Shown: positions 46,232 through 55,813 of the stretch, piece by piece | Numbering within the stretch: the stretch's first letter is position 1 | Layout: each line of letters opens with the position of its first letter | From: Thalassotalea nanhaiensis | Lineage (GTDB): Bacteria > Pseudomonadota > Gammaproteobacteria > Enterobacterales > Alteromonadaceae | Length of the DNA: 64,000 nucleotides | Direction of reading: 5' to 3' | NCBI RefSeq assembly: GCF_031583575.1 | Contig: NZ_CP134146.1 | Span: forward strand, 3,534,001-3,598,000 | Position numbers and translations under genes: made by a program | Notes under the pieces: generated by a model | What the model was told of the DNA's origin: nothing | The model's database searches: none | Seen by the model: only the letters and a program-made list of their open reading frames with translations

Positions 46232-46828
46232 ATGGAAAAATTTAGCCAACATACAGGCAGTGTTGTCCCTTTTGATCGCGCCAACATAGATACCGATCAA
46301 ATAATACCAAAGCAGTTTTTACAAAAAACCACTCGTACTGGCTTTGCCCAGCATTTGTTCCACGACTGGCGTTTTTTAGATGATGATGGTCTGCAGCCGG
46401 ATCCAAGCTTTATTTTAAACAAACCAGAATACCAAGGTGTAAGTATTTTACTTGCACGTGAAAATTTTGGCTGTGGCTCTAGTCGTGAACATGCGCCTTG
46501 GGCTATTCAAGAGTTTGGATTCAAAGTCGTTATGGCATCAAGTTTTGCCGACATATTTTACGGTAATTGTATAAACATAGGCATGTTACCGGTTGTCTTG
46601 GAAGAGTCAGTAATTGATGACTTATTTAACCAAGCTGCGCAAGGTCCACTTACGCTTACTGTAGACATAATGAAAATGCTGGTGATAAATGGCGACAATG
46701 AATATCCATTTACACTTACGGAGTTTCAAAAATATTGTTTAGAAAATGGCGTGGATAGTGTTGGCTGGACTCTAGAAATTTCAGATAAGATTAATAGTTT
46801 TGAAAATAAACTGCCTGCTTGGCAATAA
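46232..46828 (+). CDS. leuD: 3-isopropylmalate dehydratase small subunit
   Basis: 198 residues, the swivel domain of the aconitase-like dehydratase: [40 protein letters not shown] and [19 protein letters not shown]. An AAGGAGT ribosome-binding site lies in the 10-bp gap after leuC. Last gene of the operon, followed by a terminator. Confidence 0.98.
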   Translation: MEKFSQHTGSVVPFDRANIDTDQIIPKQFLQKTTRTGFAQHLFHDWRFLDDDGLQPDPSFILNKPEYQGVSILLARENFGCGSSREHAPWAIQEFGFKVVMASSFADIFYGNCINIGMLPVVLEESVIDDLFNQAAQGPLTLTVDIMKMLVINGDNEYPFTLTEFQKYCLENGVDSVGWTLEISDKINSFENKLPAWQ

Positions 46829-46848
46829 ACAAATAATACTGTTTAAAT

Positions 46849-46883
46849 AAAATAAAGGGTGTCTTAGCACCCTTTATTTTTAT
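46849..46883 (+). terminator. Intrinsic terminator after leuABCD
   Basis: Stem AAATAAAGGGTG / CACCCTTTATTT with a six-base loop and T-rich flank, 20 bp after the leuD stop. The A-run on the left makes it work for the leftward side as well. Confidence 0.85.
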
Positions 46884-46926
46884 ATGTTAGCTAAACGTTA
46901 ACTATCTGCTTAGTGATTAGTTAATG

Positions 46927-47907
46927 CTACCAACTCGATAAAGCTTTCAAACTAAAACGCTGTCCTTGAAATTGTAATACAACTGTCTGCGGCTGTATTT
47001 CTTCAATCACCAAACCATCTTTTGTAATACCGCCAGTATAATAATCTTTGCCATTTAATCTTACCCAACTGCTTGCAACGTCTGAAGTATACATATGTAA
47101 TGAAAAGTGCAAACTAGGCACCTCGTTTTGCAACCATTGTGGCATTTGTGCTAAAGGTTTTACAGGCACTGATTTGGACTTGCGTAAATCAACATCTGGC
47201 TCAATAAAGCGCTTACTTAAATCAACTACCGGCTCCTCGACTTCCTCACTCTCTAATGGCTTATTGCTATCATCTAATGCACTTTCAAACGCTTCTAGCA
47301 ACTCAGGTGATACGCCGCCAAGTTCATCTTTATTAAGGCTGAACTTCACTGGTTCAGTTGTGTCAGTTACTCGCGGCTTTTCTGTAGGTATGCTAGCGGT
47401 TTGATTAGCTATCATTGCCTGTTGAATACTTTTCTGACTAAGTAAGCTTTGAATTTGCTGTTCCATTAGTTGCTTGCTAGCTTTTTCTTCAGCCTCTTGC
47501 TTGGCAACAGCCTCATTTTTCAACTGCTGCGCTTGCTTAGTTTTAAGTGCGACTAATTGCTTATTATATGCTTCAGGAGTAGCAAAATATTTCGCGCTGT
47601 CATGCATTGGTCCATAAAACGGGATCAAAGCTTCATCACGAACAGGTTCTACAGGGGCAACTTTATTGGTGTTTGAGTCTGCTTGGTAGTGCACAACAAT
47701 CTCTGCACCATCGCCGAGAACAAAGCCTCCAAGAATAAACGCGAATGCTAGCAATATATAACTAGCCAACGCTTTAGGCAGCTTTCTAGATGAGGGCTGT
47801 TCAGTGTCACTCAAACCTAGTTGCTTCTGTAAATCATCACTATTTAACTTTGGTTCATTTGAGTTGACTTGGGTTGCCTTTTTAAGCGCATCGAGTAAAT
47901 AAGACAT
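46927..47907 (-). CDS. gspB: General secretion pathway protein B (GspB-like)
   Basis: 326 residues: a cytoplasmic N-terminus (MSYLLDALKKA), one TM helix (about 47-67), a long Glu/Gln/Lys-rich periplasmic coil (about 115-180) and a C-terminal PilP/GspB-like beta domain (VPSLHFSLHMYTSDVASSWV and EIQPQTVVLQFQGQRFSL). With GspA it helps place the type II secretion secretin in the outer membrane through peptidoglycan. It overlaps gspA by one base. Other gsp genes are not in this window. Confidence 0.88.
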   Translation of the reverse strand: MSYLLDALKKATQVNSNEPKLNSDDLQKQLGLSDTEQPSSRKLPKALASYILLAFAFILGGFVLGDGAEIVVHYQADSNTNKVAPVEPVRDEALIPFYGPMHDSAKYFATPEAYNKQLVALKTKQAQQLKNEAVAKQEAEEKASKQLMEQQIQSLLSQKSIQQAMIANQTASIPTEKPRVTDTTEPVKFSLNKDELGGVSPELLEAFESALDDSNKPLESEEVEEPVVDLSKRFIEPDVDLRKSKSVPVKPLAQMPQWLQNEVPSLHFSLHMYTSDVASSWVRLNGKDYYTGGITKDGLVIEEIQPQTVVLQFQGQRFSLKALSSW

Positions 47908-49541
47908 TAATTACTCCCCCCAACAGTTACTTGCTCGTTTGTATTGGTTGCTGCTAAAGCCATCACGGTTTCAGTATCGGCTAAGTGGTTAACATTCAGC
48001 CCAATTTCTTGTTGATATTGACCTAATTGATTCATTAACAATGGATCTATTTTCTCAATATTTCGTGCTTCTCGCTGCTGTTTAACACTTAATTTTCCTT
48101 CCAACCACTGTACTAAGTTCGTTTGGCTATTTTCATCGACCCGATCAATAAAGCCATCAGGACTACGCCACAACAGTACTGCACTGCCTTGATAATGTTG
48201 CTCAATGAACGCAGCATCTAACCACTTTGAGTTTTTATTAAAATTAAGTAATAGCTTGTCGCCTTGCTGCTTAGTGATCGTGGCATAATAAGCATCACCA
48301 TTTTCATCAAACAATTGTAATGACGCCGGATAGCCGAGCGCCAGTAAGCGTTTAAAATCGCCTTGATACCAATAACACTGCAACTCATAGTTTAAAGCAA
48401 TTTCGCAAGGGGTGTTTTCATTATTCGCCAAACTACCCTTTTGATTAAGCGCTTGGATTTTCCAGTTTGCAAACAAATGTGAAAATGCATCGTCAAGATT
48501 TCGGCTGCTGTTAATTAGAGTATTTTCTATAGTATTTAATTGCTCTTTTACCGCTCGTTCATTATTTAATTCGACACTTCTTTGCTGAGCTATTTGCACT
48601 TGCGTAATTTTTTCACTTTGTTGTTTAGCTACGGTAAATCCGGTAAGTGCAAAAACAACCATCGAAGCTGTAACCAGCAGTTTTCTCACTATTGGTTTAT
48701 GCCAAAAACTGAATGTTTTAGCATCTAAACCTAAAGTCTCTTTAGCTGATTGAGCGACCATGGCTTTATCAACTTGTGATTTTTCCTGCGAATACGCTCC
48801 CAAAAGCGCCCGATCACATAACAAGTTCACTAACCGTGGAACTCCGCCAGTAATTTTATGAATTAACGTAATAGCTGATGGTTTAAACAGCGACTTAGTA
48901 CACCCAGCAATGCTTAGCCGGTGTTTAATATATTCAGAAACTTCTTTTTGGTTTAAAGGTAATAGGTGATATCTCGCAGTAATACGTTGCGCGAGTTGTC
49001 GCAAATCTCGACGTTTTAATAGTTCTTGTAATTCAGGCTGACCAATTAAAATAACCTGTAATAATTTTTTAGTATGAGTTTCTAGGTTGGTTAGTAATCT
49101 TAATTGTTCTAATACTTCAGCTTGTAGGTGCTGTGCTTCATCAATAATTAATAATGTATTTTTACCTTGCTGATGATTCATCAGTAAGTGATCTAAAATG
49201 ATGTCAGTAAAGTTTTTTAAAGTCGCAGTTTGACTGTTATAGTCTATTGATAATTCATCACATACCGTCGCCAATAACTCTTTAGCCGATAATGTTGGGT
49301 TCAAAATAAATGCCGCTTGAGTATTATCAGGAAGCTGTTCTAGCAAACACTTTGATACTGTTGTTTTACCTGTGCCTACCTCACCAGTAAGCAACACAAA
49401 ACCGCCGGCGTCACCCAACCCATAGGTTAAATGAGCAAGAGCCTCTTGATGGCGACCACTCATAAATAAATAATGCGGATTTGGCGCGATTGAAAATGGA
49501 ATATCGTTCAGGCCAAAATAACCTGTATACCCGTTATACAT
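47907..49541 (-). CDS. gspA: General secretion pathway ATPase GspA/ExeA-like
   Basis: 544 residues. AAA ATPase (about 1-270): GLNDIPFSIAPNPHYLFMS, Walker A LTGEVGTGKTTVS, Walker B TLLIIDEAQHL, LAQRITARYHLLPL. Then one TM helix (about 282-302) and a periplasmic part with a C-terminal peptidoglycan-binding-like domain (about 400-520; WYQGDFKRLLALGYPASLQLF). With GspB it forms the ExeAB-type complex for secretin assembly. The two genes form an isolated operon between leuD and cca. Confidence 0.92.
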   Translation of the reverse strand: MYNGYTGYFGLNDIPFSIAPNPHYLFMSGRHQEALAHLTYGLGDAGGFVLLTGEVGTGKTTVSKCLLEQLPDNTQAAFILNPTLSAKELLATVCDELSIDYNSQTATLKNFTDIILDHLLMNHQQGKNTLLIIDEAQHLQAEVLEQLRLLTNLETHTKKLLQVILIGQPELQELLKRRDLRQLAQRITARYHLLPLNQKEVSEYIKHRLSIAGCTKSLFKPSAITLIHKITGGVPRLVNLLCDRALLGAYSQEKSQVDKAMVAQSAKETLGLDAKTFSFWHKPIVRKLLVTASMVVFALTGFTVAKQQSEKITQVQIAQQRSVELNNERAVKEQLNTIENTLINSSRNLDDAFSHLFANWKIQALNQKGSLANNENTPCEIALNYELQCYWYQGDFKRLLALGYPASLQLFDENGDAYYATITKQQGDKLLLNFNKNSKWLDAAFIEQHYQGSAVLLWRSPDGFIDRVDENSQTNLVQWLEGKLSVKQQREARNIEKIDPLLMNQLGQYQQEIGLNVNHLADTETVMALAATNTNEQVTVGGSN

Positions 49542-49676
49542 AAAGAAAAACTATTTTAATGAACACTTTAGGGAAACTACCTTGAGTATAGACATAAGTC
49601 AAAAATAGTGGCTATTTTAACGCGTATTAATGCGATAGACTTACAAACTATAAACAAACAGCTGCTTTATTAAATA

Positions 49677-50927
49677 ATGACTCAAAACTATACATCTACT
49701 TTAAATACCTACCTCGTCGGTGGTGCTGTTAGAGATCAGCTACTCGGCAGAGAGATTGTTGAACGCGATTATTTAGTTGTGGGTGCCAGTGTTGATAAAA
49801 TGTTATCGCTTGGCTTCATGCAAGTTGGCAAAGACTTTCCGGTATTTTTACATCCTGACACCAAAGAAGAATATGCACTTGCCCGTACCGAAAAAAAACA
49901 AGGGTTAGGTTACACCGGGTTTGTTTGTTATGCAGAGCCTGACGTTACCATAGAAGAAGATTTACTGCGTCGCGATCTTACCGTTAATGCAATGGCACAA
50001 GACAATCACGGCAATATTATTGATCCTTTTAATGGCCAACAAGATCTAAAAGAAAAGATATTGCGCCATGTCTCTTCAGCTTTTTCAGAAGACCCTCTTA
50101 GAGTTTTGCGAGTTGCTCGTTTTGCCGCAAGGTATCATTACCTTGGCTTCACTGTTGCAGGCGAAACTATTAAATTAATGCAAGAGATGGTTACAAAGGG
50201 TGAACTTGAAAACTTAACCCCAGACAGAGTTTGGAAAGAATTTTCACGCAGCCTGAGTGAAGATAATCCAGAAGTATTCATTAATATTTTACGTGAAACA
50301 GGTGCTTTAAAAGTACTTTGGCCTGACTTAGACAAGCTTTGGGGAATACCAAACCCAGAAGCCCACCATGGTGAAATCGATACCGGTGTACATACGTTAA
50401 TGGTGTTACAACAAAGCGTAAAACTGAGCCAAGATATAGGCGTTCGTTTTGCAGCTCTTACTCATGACTTAGGTAAAGGCTTAACGCCAAAATCAAAATG
50501 GCCTACTCATCACGGCCATGAAAAATCCGGTTTACCTTTAGTTGAAAACATATGCAGAACTCTTAAAGTTCCTAATCAGGTTAAACGCATTAGCTTGCTG
50601 GTTTGTGAATATCATTTACATAGCCATAGGGCGTTCGAACTTAGAGCAGATACAATTTTGGGCATGTTCAACAAACTTGATGTGTGGCGAAAGCCAGAAG
50701 ACTTTGAATTGTTTTTATTAAGCTGTGAAGCCGATTGCACAGGTCGATTAGGACAAGAAAACACTGATTACCCGCAAGCGAACTATTTACGAGACGCATT
50801 TCACGCGTGCAAGCAAATTAGCCCAAAACAATTTGTTGAACAGGGATTAAAAGGTAAAGACATTAAAGATGCGATAGATAAAGCAAAAATAGCGGCTATT
50901 ACACTAGTGAAGAAGCAGAAGTTGTGA
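49677..50927 (+). CDS. cca: CCA-adding tRNA nucleotidyltransferase (multifunctional type)
   Basis: 416 residues. Class II nucleotidyltransferase head YLVGGAVRDQLLGREIVERDYLVVG with the DxD-type metal site, KDFPVFLHPDTKEEYALART, RRDLTVNAMAQD, and DPLRVLRVARFAARY. The C-terminal HD domain (HHGEIDTGVHTLMVL, LTHDLGKG, HHGHEKSGL) marks the gammaproteobacterial bifunctional enzyme with phosphohydrolase activity. It maintains the tRNA 3' CCA end. In E. coli cca follows ygiM; here more than 15 kb of other genes lie between. Confidence 0.97.
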   Translation: MTQNYTSTLNTYLVGGAVRDQLLGREIVERDYLVVGASVDKMLSLGFMQVGKDFPVFLHPDTKEEYALARTEKKQGLGYTGFVCYAEPDVTIEEDLLRRDLTVNAMAQDNHGNIIDPFNGQQDLKEKILRHVSSAFSEDPLRVLRVARFAARYHYLGFTVAGETIKLMQEMVTKGELENLTPDRVWKEFSRSLSEDNPEVFINILRETGALKVLWPDLDKLWGIPNPEAHHGEIDTGVHTLMVLQQSVKLSQDIGVRFAALTHDLGKGLTPKSKWPTHHGHEKSGLPLVENICRTLKVPNQVKRISLLVCEYHLHSHRAFELRADTILGMFNKLDVWRKPEDFELFLLSCEADCTGRLGQENTDYPQANYLRDAFHACKQISPKQFVEQGLKGKDIKDAIDKAKIAAITLVKKQKL

Positions 50928-50952
50928 AAATGTAAACTGAAACGATGGCGCT

Positions 50953-51008
50953 GTCATTCCCGTGTATACGGGAATCCACAGTGGATACCCGAACAAGTCG
51001 GGTATGAC
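50953..51008. repeat. GTCAT ... ATGAC palindromic intergenic repeat with two hairpins
   Basis: The outer ends GTCAT and ATGAC are complementary. Inside are two perfect hairpins: ATTCCCGT-GTAT-ACGGGAAT (50956-50975) and ATACCCGA-ACAAG-TCGGGTAT (50985-51005). The cloverleaf-like structure is typical of REP/MITE-type intergenic elements. It lies just after cca in a convergent gap and may also end transcripts. Confidence 0.75.
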
Positions 51009-51041
51009 GTAGCTGTGCTCACTTCACACTTCAGCAGCCTA

Positions 51042-51096
51042 GTTTCTCGTTTCTCGTTTCTCGTTTCTCGTTTCTCGTTTCTCGTTTCTCGTTTCT
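51042..51096. repeat. Heptanucleotide tandem repeat (GTTTCTC)7 + 6 bases
   Basis: Seven exact copies of GTTTCTC from 51042 to 51090 plus GTTTCT (51091-51096). The uppP stop codon (51095-51097 on the minus strand) lies in the last partial copy, so on the uppP strand the repeat GAGAAAC follows the stop directly. Slipped-strand length changes are expected. Confidence 0.95.
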
Positions 51097-51892
51097 ACAT
51101 TACAAACCAAATCAAAAACGCGCCAAGCAGCAATCTGTAAATTACGAATGGCATCATGCCAAGCTTATCCAATAAAATTAGAAAATAATGAATACACGCG
51201 TAAGCGCTGATAAACGCCACTATCGAGCCAAACGCTATCGCTTGCCAATCAACTCCATTAGCCTCTAACACTAATTTGAATGTTAAATAGCTGCCCGCCA
51301 TAGCAATAGCAGGAATTGATAATAAGAACGAAAAACGAGCCGCTGCATCGCGAGTTAACCCTAGCATCAAACCCATCGTCATGGTAATACCTGAGCGTGA
51401 TGTACCAGGAATTAACGCAACAGCTTGTGCTAAACCAATGTACATAGCGCCTTTAAAACCTAAACTTTTTATGTCTTTTGTTTGCTTGCCTTTGATGTCG
51501 ACATAACCCAGTAATAAACCAAACACGATGGTTGTTATTGCAATTACCGCTGCTGAGCGTAAATGTTCTTCGATAAAATCTTTACCAAACAAACCAAACA
51601 AACCTGCTGGGATTGTGGCAAAGATGATCCACCAGGCTAAGGCACTTTCACCATTATGTTCTTTCTTTACAATAGAATTGCTCCAGGCAAAAAACATTGC
51701 GCCAACATCTTTGCGAAAATAAAGCATTACCGCCAGCAAAGTGCCTACATGCACAGCCACATCAAATGCCAAACCTTGGTCTGCCCACCCTAGTAATTGT
51801 GAAGGCAAAATTAAATGGGCCGAGCTTGAGATCGGTAAAAATTCAGTTAAGCCCTGAATTAACGCTAAGATAATAATTTCTATCGTTGACAT
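51095..51892 (-). CDS. uppP: Undecaprenyl-diphosphatase UppP (BacA)
   Basis: 265 residues, eight TM helices. BacA motif 1 [20 protein letters not shown] (about 11-30) and motif 2 [20 protein letters not shown] (about 160-180) hold the catalytic Glu/His and Arg/Ser residues. It recycles undecaprenyl phosphate for peptidoglycan and surface glycan synthesis. The C-terminus ends ...LIWFVM and the stop codon borders a heptamer repeat. E. coli has the same cca-uppP-folB order. Confidence 0.97.
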   Translation of the reverse strand: MSTIEIIILALIQGLTEFLPISSSAHLILPSQLLGWADQGLAFDVAVHVGTLLAVMLYFRKDVGAMFFAWSNSIVKKEHNGESALAWWIIFATIPAGLFGLFGKDFIEEHLRSAAVIAITTIVFGLLLGYVDIKGKQTKDIKSLGFKGAMYIGLAQAVALIPGTSRSGITMTMGLMLGLTRDAAARFSFLLSIPAIAMAGSYLTFKLVLEANGVDWQAIAFGSIVAFISAYACIHYFLILLDKLGMMPFVIYRLLLGAFLIWFVM

Positions 51893-51922
51893 GTTATTGT
51901 TCTTTTCCTTGTTGAACTTTGG

Positions 51923-52414
51923 TTAAGTTGGCCATGTGAAAGGGACTTTTTTTAAATACTGCTTACTCTTATCAAAACCTTGCCACATTTGTTGATAAGT
52001 GATTTGTAATACCGGATGAAGTGTATTTGGTGCTAACTCAGCAAGAGGTTCTAGAACATAAGCATTTTTAGGTATTTCATCTCTAGGTATTTGAACGGGA
52101 TTATCCATGATCAAATCATCATAAAGTAAAATATCCAAATCCATTTTACGAGCACTAAACTTTTTAGAAAAGTCGACTCTCCCCTGCTGTTTTTCTAATT
52201 GCTTTAATAACTCACCTATATACGCTGGTGGTTTATTAGTATCAACTTTGGCAACCAAGTTGTAAAAATTATCGCCATTAAACCCGACAGGTTCGCACTC
52301 ATATACTGATGATAACTCTACCTGTTCAAACTCGTGCTTCAATGCATTAACCGCAACTACAATTTGTGTATCGCGATCAATATTGCTGCCAATTGAAATA
52401 TAAACAACTGCCAT
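51923..52414 (-). CDS. folK: 2-amino-4-hydroxy-6-hydroxymethyldihydropteridine pyrophosphokinase
   Basis: 163 residues from ATG 52414, which overlaps the folB stop (TAATG). An in-frame TTG four codons upstream is not needed. Marks: VYISIGSNIDRDTQI, YECEPVGFNGDNFYNLVAKV, SARKMDLDILLYDD (with the Mg/ATP aspartates) and IPRDEIPKNAYVLEPLAELAP. It transfers pyrophosphate from ATP in folate synthesis, directly following the step made by the adjacent folB product. Confidence 0.95.
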   Translation of the reverse strand: MAVVYISIGSNIDRDTQIVVAVNALKHEFEQVELSSVYECEPVGFNGDNFYNLVAKVDTNKPPAYIGELLKQLEKQQGRVDFSKKFSARKMDLDILLYDDLIMDNPVQIPRDEIPKNAYVLEPLAELAPNTLHPVLQITYQQMWQGFDKSKQYLKKVPFTWPT

Positions 52415-52797
52415 TACGCGCAACAACCATTACTTGACGAAACTACTTTGCTGCCACGTTCAATAATAACCCCAACGGCACTTGCTTCTTTAACAGCTGT
52501 TGGTTTAGATATTTTCAGCCTAAGCCACTTTATCCCATACTCTGTCATTAAGTGACTCGCTAAACGTTCAGCCAACGTTTCAATCAAATCAACTACGTTG
52601 GCATTGGCAAATTCATCAATTAATGTTGATATTTCAGCATAATCTAACGTTTTCGCTAATTCGTCACCATCAGCGGCTTTACTTATGTCAGTGCCCATTT
52701 GTAAATCAAACACCAAAAGCTGTTTGATCTTCTTTTCCCACTCGTAATAACCAATGGTGGTTTGTACTTGCAAACCTTCAATAAACACTATATCCAT
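52414..52797 (-). CDS. folB: Dihydroneopterin aldolase
   Basis: 127 residues from ATG 52797 (MDIVFIEGLQVQTTIGYYEWE), preferred over a TTG at 52815 because of the family start and a GGTGA ribosome-binding site. Catalytic-site residues are in GYYEWEKKIKQ, DYAEISTLI and LRLKISKPTAV. It converts dihydroneopterin to the hydroxymethyl pterin used by FolK. Coupled to folK by a 1-bp overlap. Divergent from plsY. The C-terminal tail NGCCA carries an unusual Cys pair. Confidence 0.95.
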   Translation of the reverse strand: MDIVFIEGLQVQTTIGYYEWEKKIKQLLVFDLQMGTDISKAADGDELAKTLDYAEISTLIDEFANANVVDLIETLAERLASHLMTEYGIKWLRLKISKPTAVKEASAVGVIIERGSKVVSSSNGCCA

Positions 52798-52952
52798 GCG
52801 AAAAATCACCGACAATTTAATATTAATAACAAATAAGTCTAAATTTTACCTCATTGTATAGTAGAAAAACTACTAAATAGATTGCTAGAATGGCAGAATA
52901 AAGCAAGTGATGTTTTTTTAACCATAAAAATTAGTAATAATAGGGAGCAATT

Positions 52953-53540
52953 ATGATGTTATTTTTGGCACTATGCATATTTATTGCTGCTTATTTTTTC
53001 GGTTCAATCTCAAGTGCTATTCTAATTTGTAAATTACGAGGGTTACCTGACCCTCGCACTCAAGGCTCTAAAAACCCTGGAGCAACAAATGTTTTAAGAA
53101 TGAGTGATAAGCCTACTGCCTTGGCGGTGTTAATTTTTGATGTATTAAAAGGCGCTATTCCAGTATACGGAGCCTACAAGTTAGGCGTAGAGCCTATCTA
53201 TCTTGGCTTTATTGCCATTTCGGCCTGCCTCGGCCATATGCATCCAATATTTTTTAACTTTAAAGGTGGAAAGGCTGTAGCTACTGCCTTTGGTGCATTA
53301 GCGCCAATGAGTTGGTGGTTTGCCTTAGCATTGATCGTTACCTGGGTGTTTGTCGCTAAAACCACACGATACTCTTCACTCGCAGCAATAGTAACGGTTT
53401 CACTCGCACCACTCTACACCTGGATTTTAAAACCTTTATATACTAATTCAGTAACAATGCTTTCTTTACTAATTCTGTTTAAACATCGCAGCAATATAGT
53501 GCGTTTGATAAAAGGCACTGAAGATAAACTATCAAGTTAA
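52953..53540 (+). CDS. plsY: Acyl-phosphate glycerol-3-phosphate acyltransferase PlsY
   Basis: 195 residues, five TM helices. The three PlsY motifs are visible: [30 protein letters not shown] (motif 1), [29 protein letters not shown] (motif 2) and the final [15 protein letters not shown] (motif 3). It makes lysophosphatidate from acyl phosphate in the inner membrane. A strong GGGAGC ribosome-binding site precedes the ATG pair. Confidence 0.97.
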   Translation: MMLFLALCIFIAAYFFGSISSAILICKLRGLPDPRTQGSKNPGATNVLRMSDKPTALAVLIFDVLKGAIPVYGAYKLGVEPIYLGFIAISACLGHMHPIFFNFKGGKAVATAFGALAPMSWWFALALIVTWVFVAKTTRYSSLAAIVTVSLAPLYTWILKPLYTNSVTMLSLLILFKHRSNIVRLIKGTEDKLSS

Positions 53541-53611
53541 GGGCTACATCCGCTCTTCAAGCATAACATCCGAATAAATTCGGACTAACCAATATATTAG
53601 AAACAATAAAC

Positions 53612-53665
53612 AACGTCATTCCTGAGGAGCTCAAGCGACATCAGGGACCTCCCTGCTTGACAGCG
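53612..53665 (+). repeat. GTCAT-type intergenic repeat (family 2), second copy
   Basis: CGTCATTCCTGAGGAGCTCA, then AGCGACATCAGGGACCTCCC and TGCTTGACAGCGAGCAGCC. It contains the short hairpin CAGGGA-CC-TCCCTG and longer pairing CTCAAGC / GCTTGA(C). It matches the 14285-14335 copy in order and spacing of its conserved blocks. It sits between the convergent plsY and tsaD genes. Confidence 0.6.
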
Positions 53666-53679
53666 AGCAGCCATTAGAA

Positions 53680-54693
53680 TTAAACCGGTGGCAAACTATC
53701 TAACGGCCAGCGCGGATTTGCTTTAAAGGTTAAATCTGAACTCACACCAGACTTCAACCGTTGCATGCCAGCGTAAGCAATCATAGCGCCATTATCAGTA
53801 CAATATTCAGGACGAGGGTAATAAACTTGGCCGCCAAGCTTTTTAGTTACCACGGCTAATTGTTCGCGCAATGATGTATTTGCACTAACCCCACCAGCAA
53901 TAACCAAGCGTTTTAACCCGCACTGTTGTAGAGCACGTTTGCACTTAATCGCTAGTGTGTCAATAACGGCTTCTTGAAAGGCATAGGCGATATCCGCTTT
54001 CGTTTGAGCACTATCATCTTCTTGTCGAATTGTTGTAGCAGCAGCGGTTTTAAGTCCTGAAAAACTAAAATCTAAACCGGGTTTATTGGTCATTGGTCGT
54101 GGAAACTTAAACCTGCCTGGTGTCCCCTGCTCTGCCATTTTTGCCAGTACAGGGCCTCCGGGATAATCCAAACCTAATAATTTGGCGGTTTTATCAAATG
54201 CTTCTCCCGCGGCGTCATCTACAGACTCCCCGAGTAATTCATATTCACCGATACCATCAACTCGCACTAACATAGTGTGCCCACCTGAAACTAACAATGC
54301 AATAAATGGAAATTCAGGCACATCATCTTCAAGCATAGGGGCTAACAAATGCCCTTCCATGTGATGTACAGGTACAGCTGGTAAATCCCAACCATAGGCA
54401 AGGGAACGCCCTATTGAGCAACCGACTAATAATGCACCAACTAAACCAGGACCTGCAGTATACGCAACGCCATCCAAATCTTGTGGCGTTAAGCCGGCTT
54501 CTTTTAATGCTTCTTCTATTAAAGGGATCGTTTTTCTAACATGATCCCTTGACGCTAATTCAGGTACAACTCCACCATAATCGGCATGTACGGCAATTTG
54601 AGAATAAAGGCGATGCGCTAAAATACCTTTTTCTTCATCAAAGATAGCTATACCAGTTTCATCACAAGAGGTTTCAATACCTAAAATTCGCAT
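53680..54693 (-). CDS. tsaD: tRNA N6-threonylcarbamoyladenosine transferase TsaD
   Basis: 337 residues, ASKHA fold. [34 protein letters not shown] (metal-binding histidines), [53 protein letters not shown] and [13 protein letters not shown]. It transfers threonylcarbamoyl to A37 of ANN-decoding tRNAs. It is divergent from rpsU as in E. coli. Confidence 0.98.
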   Translation of the reverse strand: MRILGIETSCDETGIAIFDEEKGILAHRLYSQIAVHADYGGVVPELASRDHVRKTIPLIEEALKEAGLTPQDLDGVAYTAGPGLVGALLVGCSIGRSLAYGWDLPAVPVHHMEGHLLAPMLEDDVPEFPFIALLVSGGHTMLVRVDGIGEYELLGESVDDAAGEAFDKTAKLLGLDYPGGPVLAKMAEQGTPGRFKFPRPMTNKPGLDFSFSGLKTAAATTIRQEDDSAQTKADIAYAFQEAVIDTLAIKCKRALQQCGLKRLVIAGGVSANTSLREQLAVVTKKLGGQVYYPRPEYCTDNGAMIAYAGMQRLKSGVSSDLTFKANPRWPLDSLPPV

Positions 54694-54895
54694 AAATTGT
54701 TAACCAAAAATTACATTAATAAGGAAATTATGCGGATCATAGCGCTCAAATCAAAATTTAACCACCGTTTTAAATAAAAAAGCCATTTAAAACTTTACAT
54801 CTACTTAAGGTTCAGATTAAAATGCTGCACCAATTTTAATCGGCTTGGTTAAATATTACCAAGTATCGCAGTATTCACTAGAGGTGAGGGCAAAA

Positions 54896-55111
54896 ATGCC
54901 AGTAATTAAAGTAAGAGAAAACGAACCGTTTGACGTAGCATTACGTCGTTTTAAACGTTCATGTGAAAAAGCAGGTATCCTTTCTGAAGTTCGTCGTCGC
55001 GAATCTTTCGAAAAACCAACTTGGGAACGTAAGCGTAAGAAAGCAGCCGCTGTTAAGCGTCACGCTAAAAAAGTTTCTCGCGAAAACGCTCGTCGCGTTC
55101 GTTTATACTAA
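54896..55111 (+). CDS. rpsU: 30S ribosomal protein S21
   Basis: 71 residues, very basic: [21 protein letters not shown] to the [17 protein letters not shown] end. The start at 54896 is fixed by the family and by a strong ribosome-binding site (AGAGGTGAGGG); an upstream in-frame TTG at 54845 is not used. First gene of the macromolecular synthesis region rpsU-(yqeY)-dnaG-rpoD. Confidence 0.99.
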   Translation: MPVIKVRENEPFDVALRRFKRSCEKAGILSEVRRRESFEKPTWERKRKKAAAVKRHAKKVSRENARRVRLY

Positions 55112-55135
55112 TACTTAGGTAATAAGTTTTTAGTT

Positions 55136-55582
55136 ATGAGTTTGCTAAGTCAACTCAACGAAGAGATGAAAATTGCCATGCGTGCCAAAGACAAACCTCG
55201 TCTTGGCGTTATTCGCATGGCATTGTCGTCTATTAAGCTTGCTAAAATTGACAATCAAAAAGATATGTCAGAAGCAGACATTCTTGCGCTGATCACTAAA
55301 ATGATCAAACAACGCAAAGAATCTGTAACCATGTTCACCCAAGGTGGTCGTGACGAATTAGCAGCTAATGAACAAGCAGAAATTAAAGTGTTGGAAGAAT
55401 TTCTTCCACAAGCACTTAGTGCGGATGAAATAGCTCAGCTAATTTCAACTGCTATTACAGAAACCGGTGCAGCTTCAATGGCTGACATGGGTAAGGTAAT
55501 GGCAATATTAAAACCGCAAATGCAAGGTAAAGCAGACTTAGGCCAAGTTAGTGGTCAGGTAAGAGCCACCTTAAACGCATAA
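55136..55582 (+). CDS. yqeY: GatB/YqeY domain protein
   Basis: 148 residues. YqeY family: LLSQLNEEMKIAMRAKDKPRLGVIRMALSSIKLAKID, KMIKQRKESVTMFTQGGRDELAANEQAEI, EFLPQALSADEIAQLI, and MGKVMAILKPQMQGKADLGQVSGQVR. It resembles the tail domain of GatB and is thought to bind tRNA; the exact role is unknown. It lies 24 bp after rpsU, so the two are probably co-transcribed. It is absent from this position in E. coli but present in many other gammaproteobacteria. A strong terminator follows. Confidence 0.93.
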   Translation: MSLLSQLNEEMKIAMRAKDKPRLGVIRMALSSIKLAKIDNQKDMSEADILALITKMIKQRKESVTMFTQGGRDELAANEQAEIKVLEEFLPQALSADEIAQLISTAITETGAASMADMGKVMAILKPQMQGKADLGQVSGQVRATLNA

Positions 55583-55600
55583 AACAGTTTCTAATTTATA

Positions 55601-55634
55601 AAAGCCGCAATAACTCGTTATTGCGGCTTTTTTA
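55601..55634 (+). terminator. Intrinsic terminator after rpsU-yqeY
   Basis: Perfect 13-bp stem AAAGCCGCAATAA / TTATTGCGGCTTT, loop CTCG, and T-run. It separates rpsU-yqeY from dnaG. Confidence 0.93.
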
Positions 55635-55813
55635 TACATGGACGTTTAATTTTCTGTTTTATACACGGAAGTATTATATGTCGTGGATGCAGGGAATGGC
55701 TTTACCCTTCAATACACAAAATAAAAGTAATTTTATATATCAAAAATAACAGTATTTGATATAGTAAATTTAGATAACAATTTCTTAACCCTCTTGGATA
55801 TTTCCCTTTTTTT

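Noticed and set aside
51042-51096. Regular repeats as a CRISPR array
   Set aside because: The units are 7 bp and directly adjacent with no spacers; it is a microsatellite.
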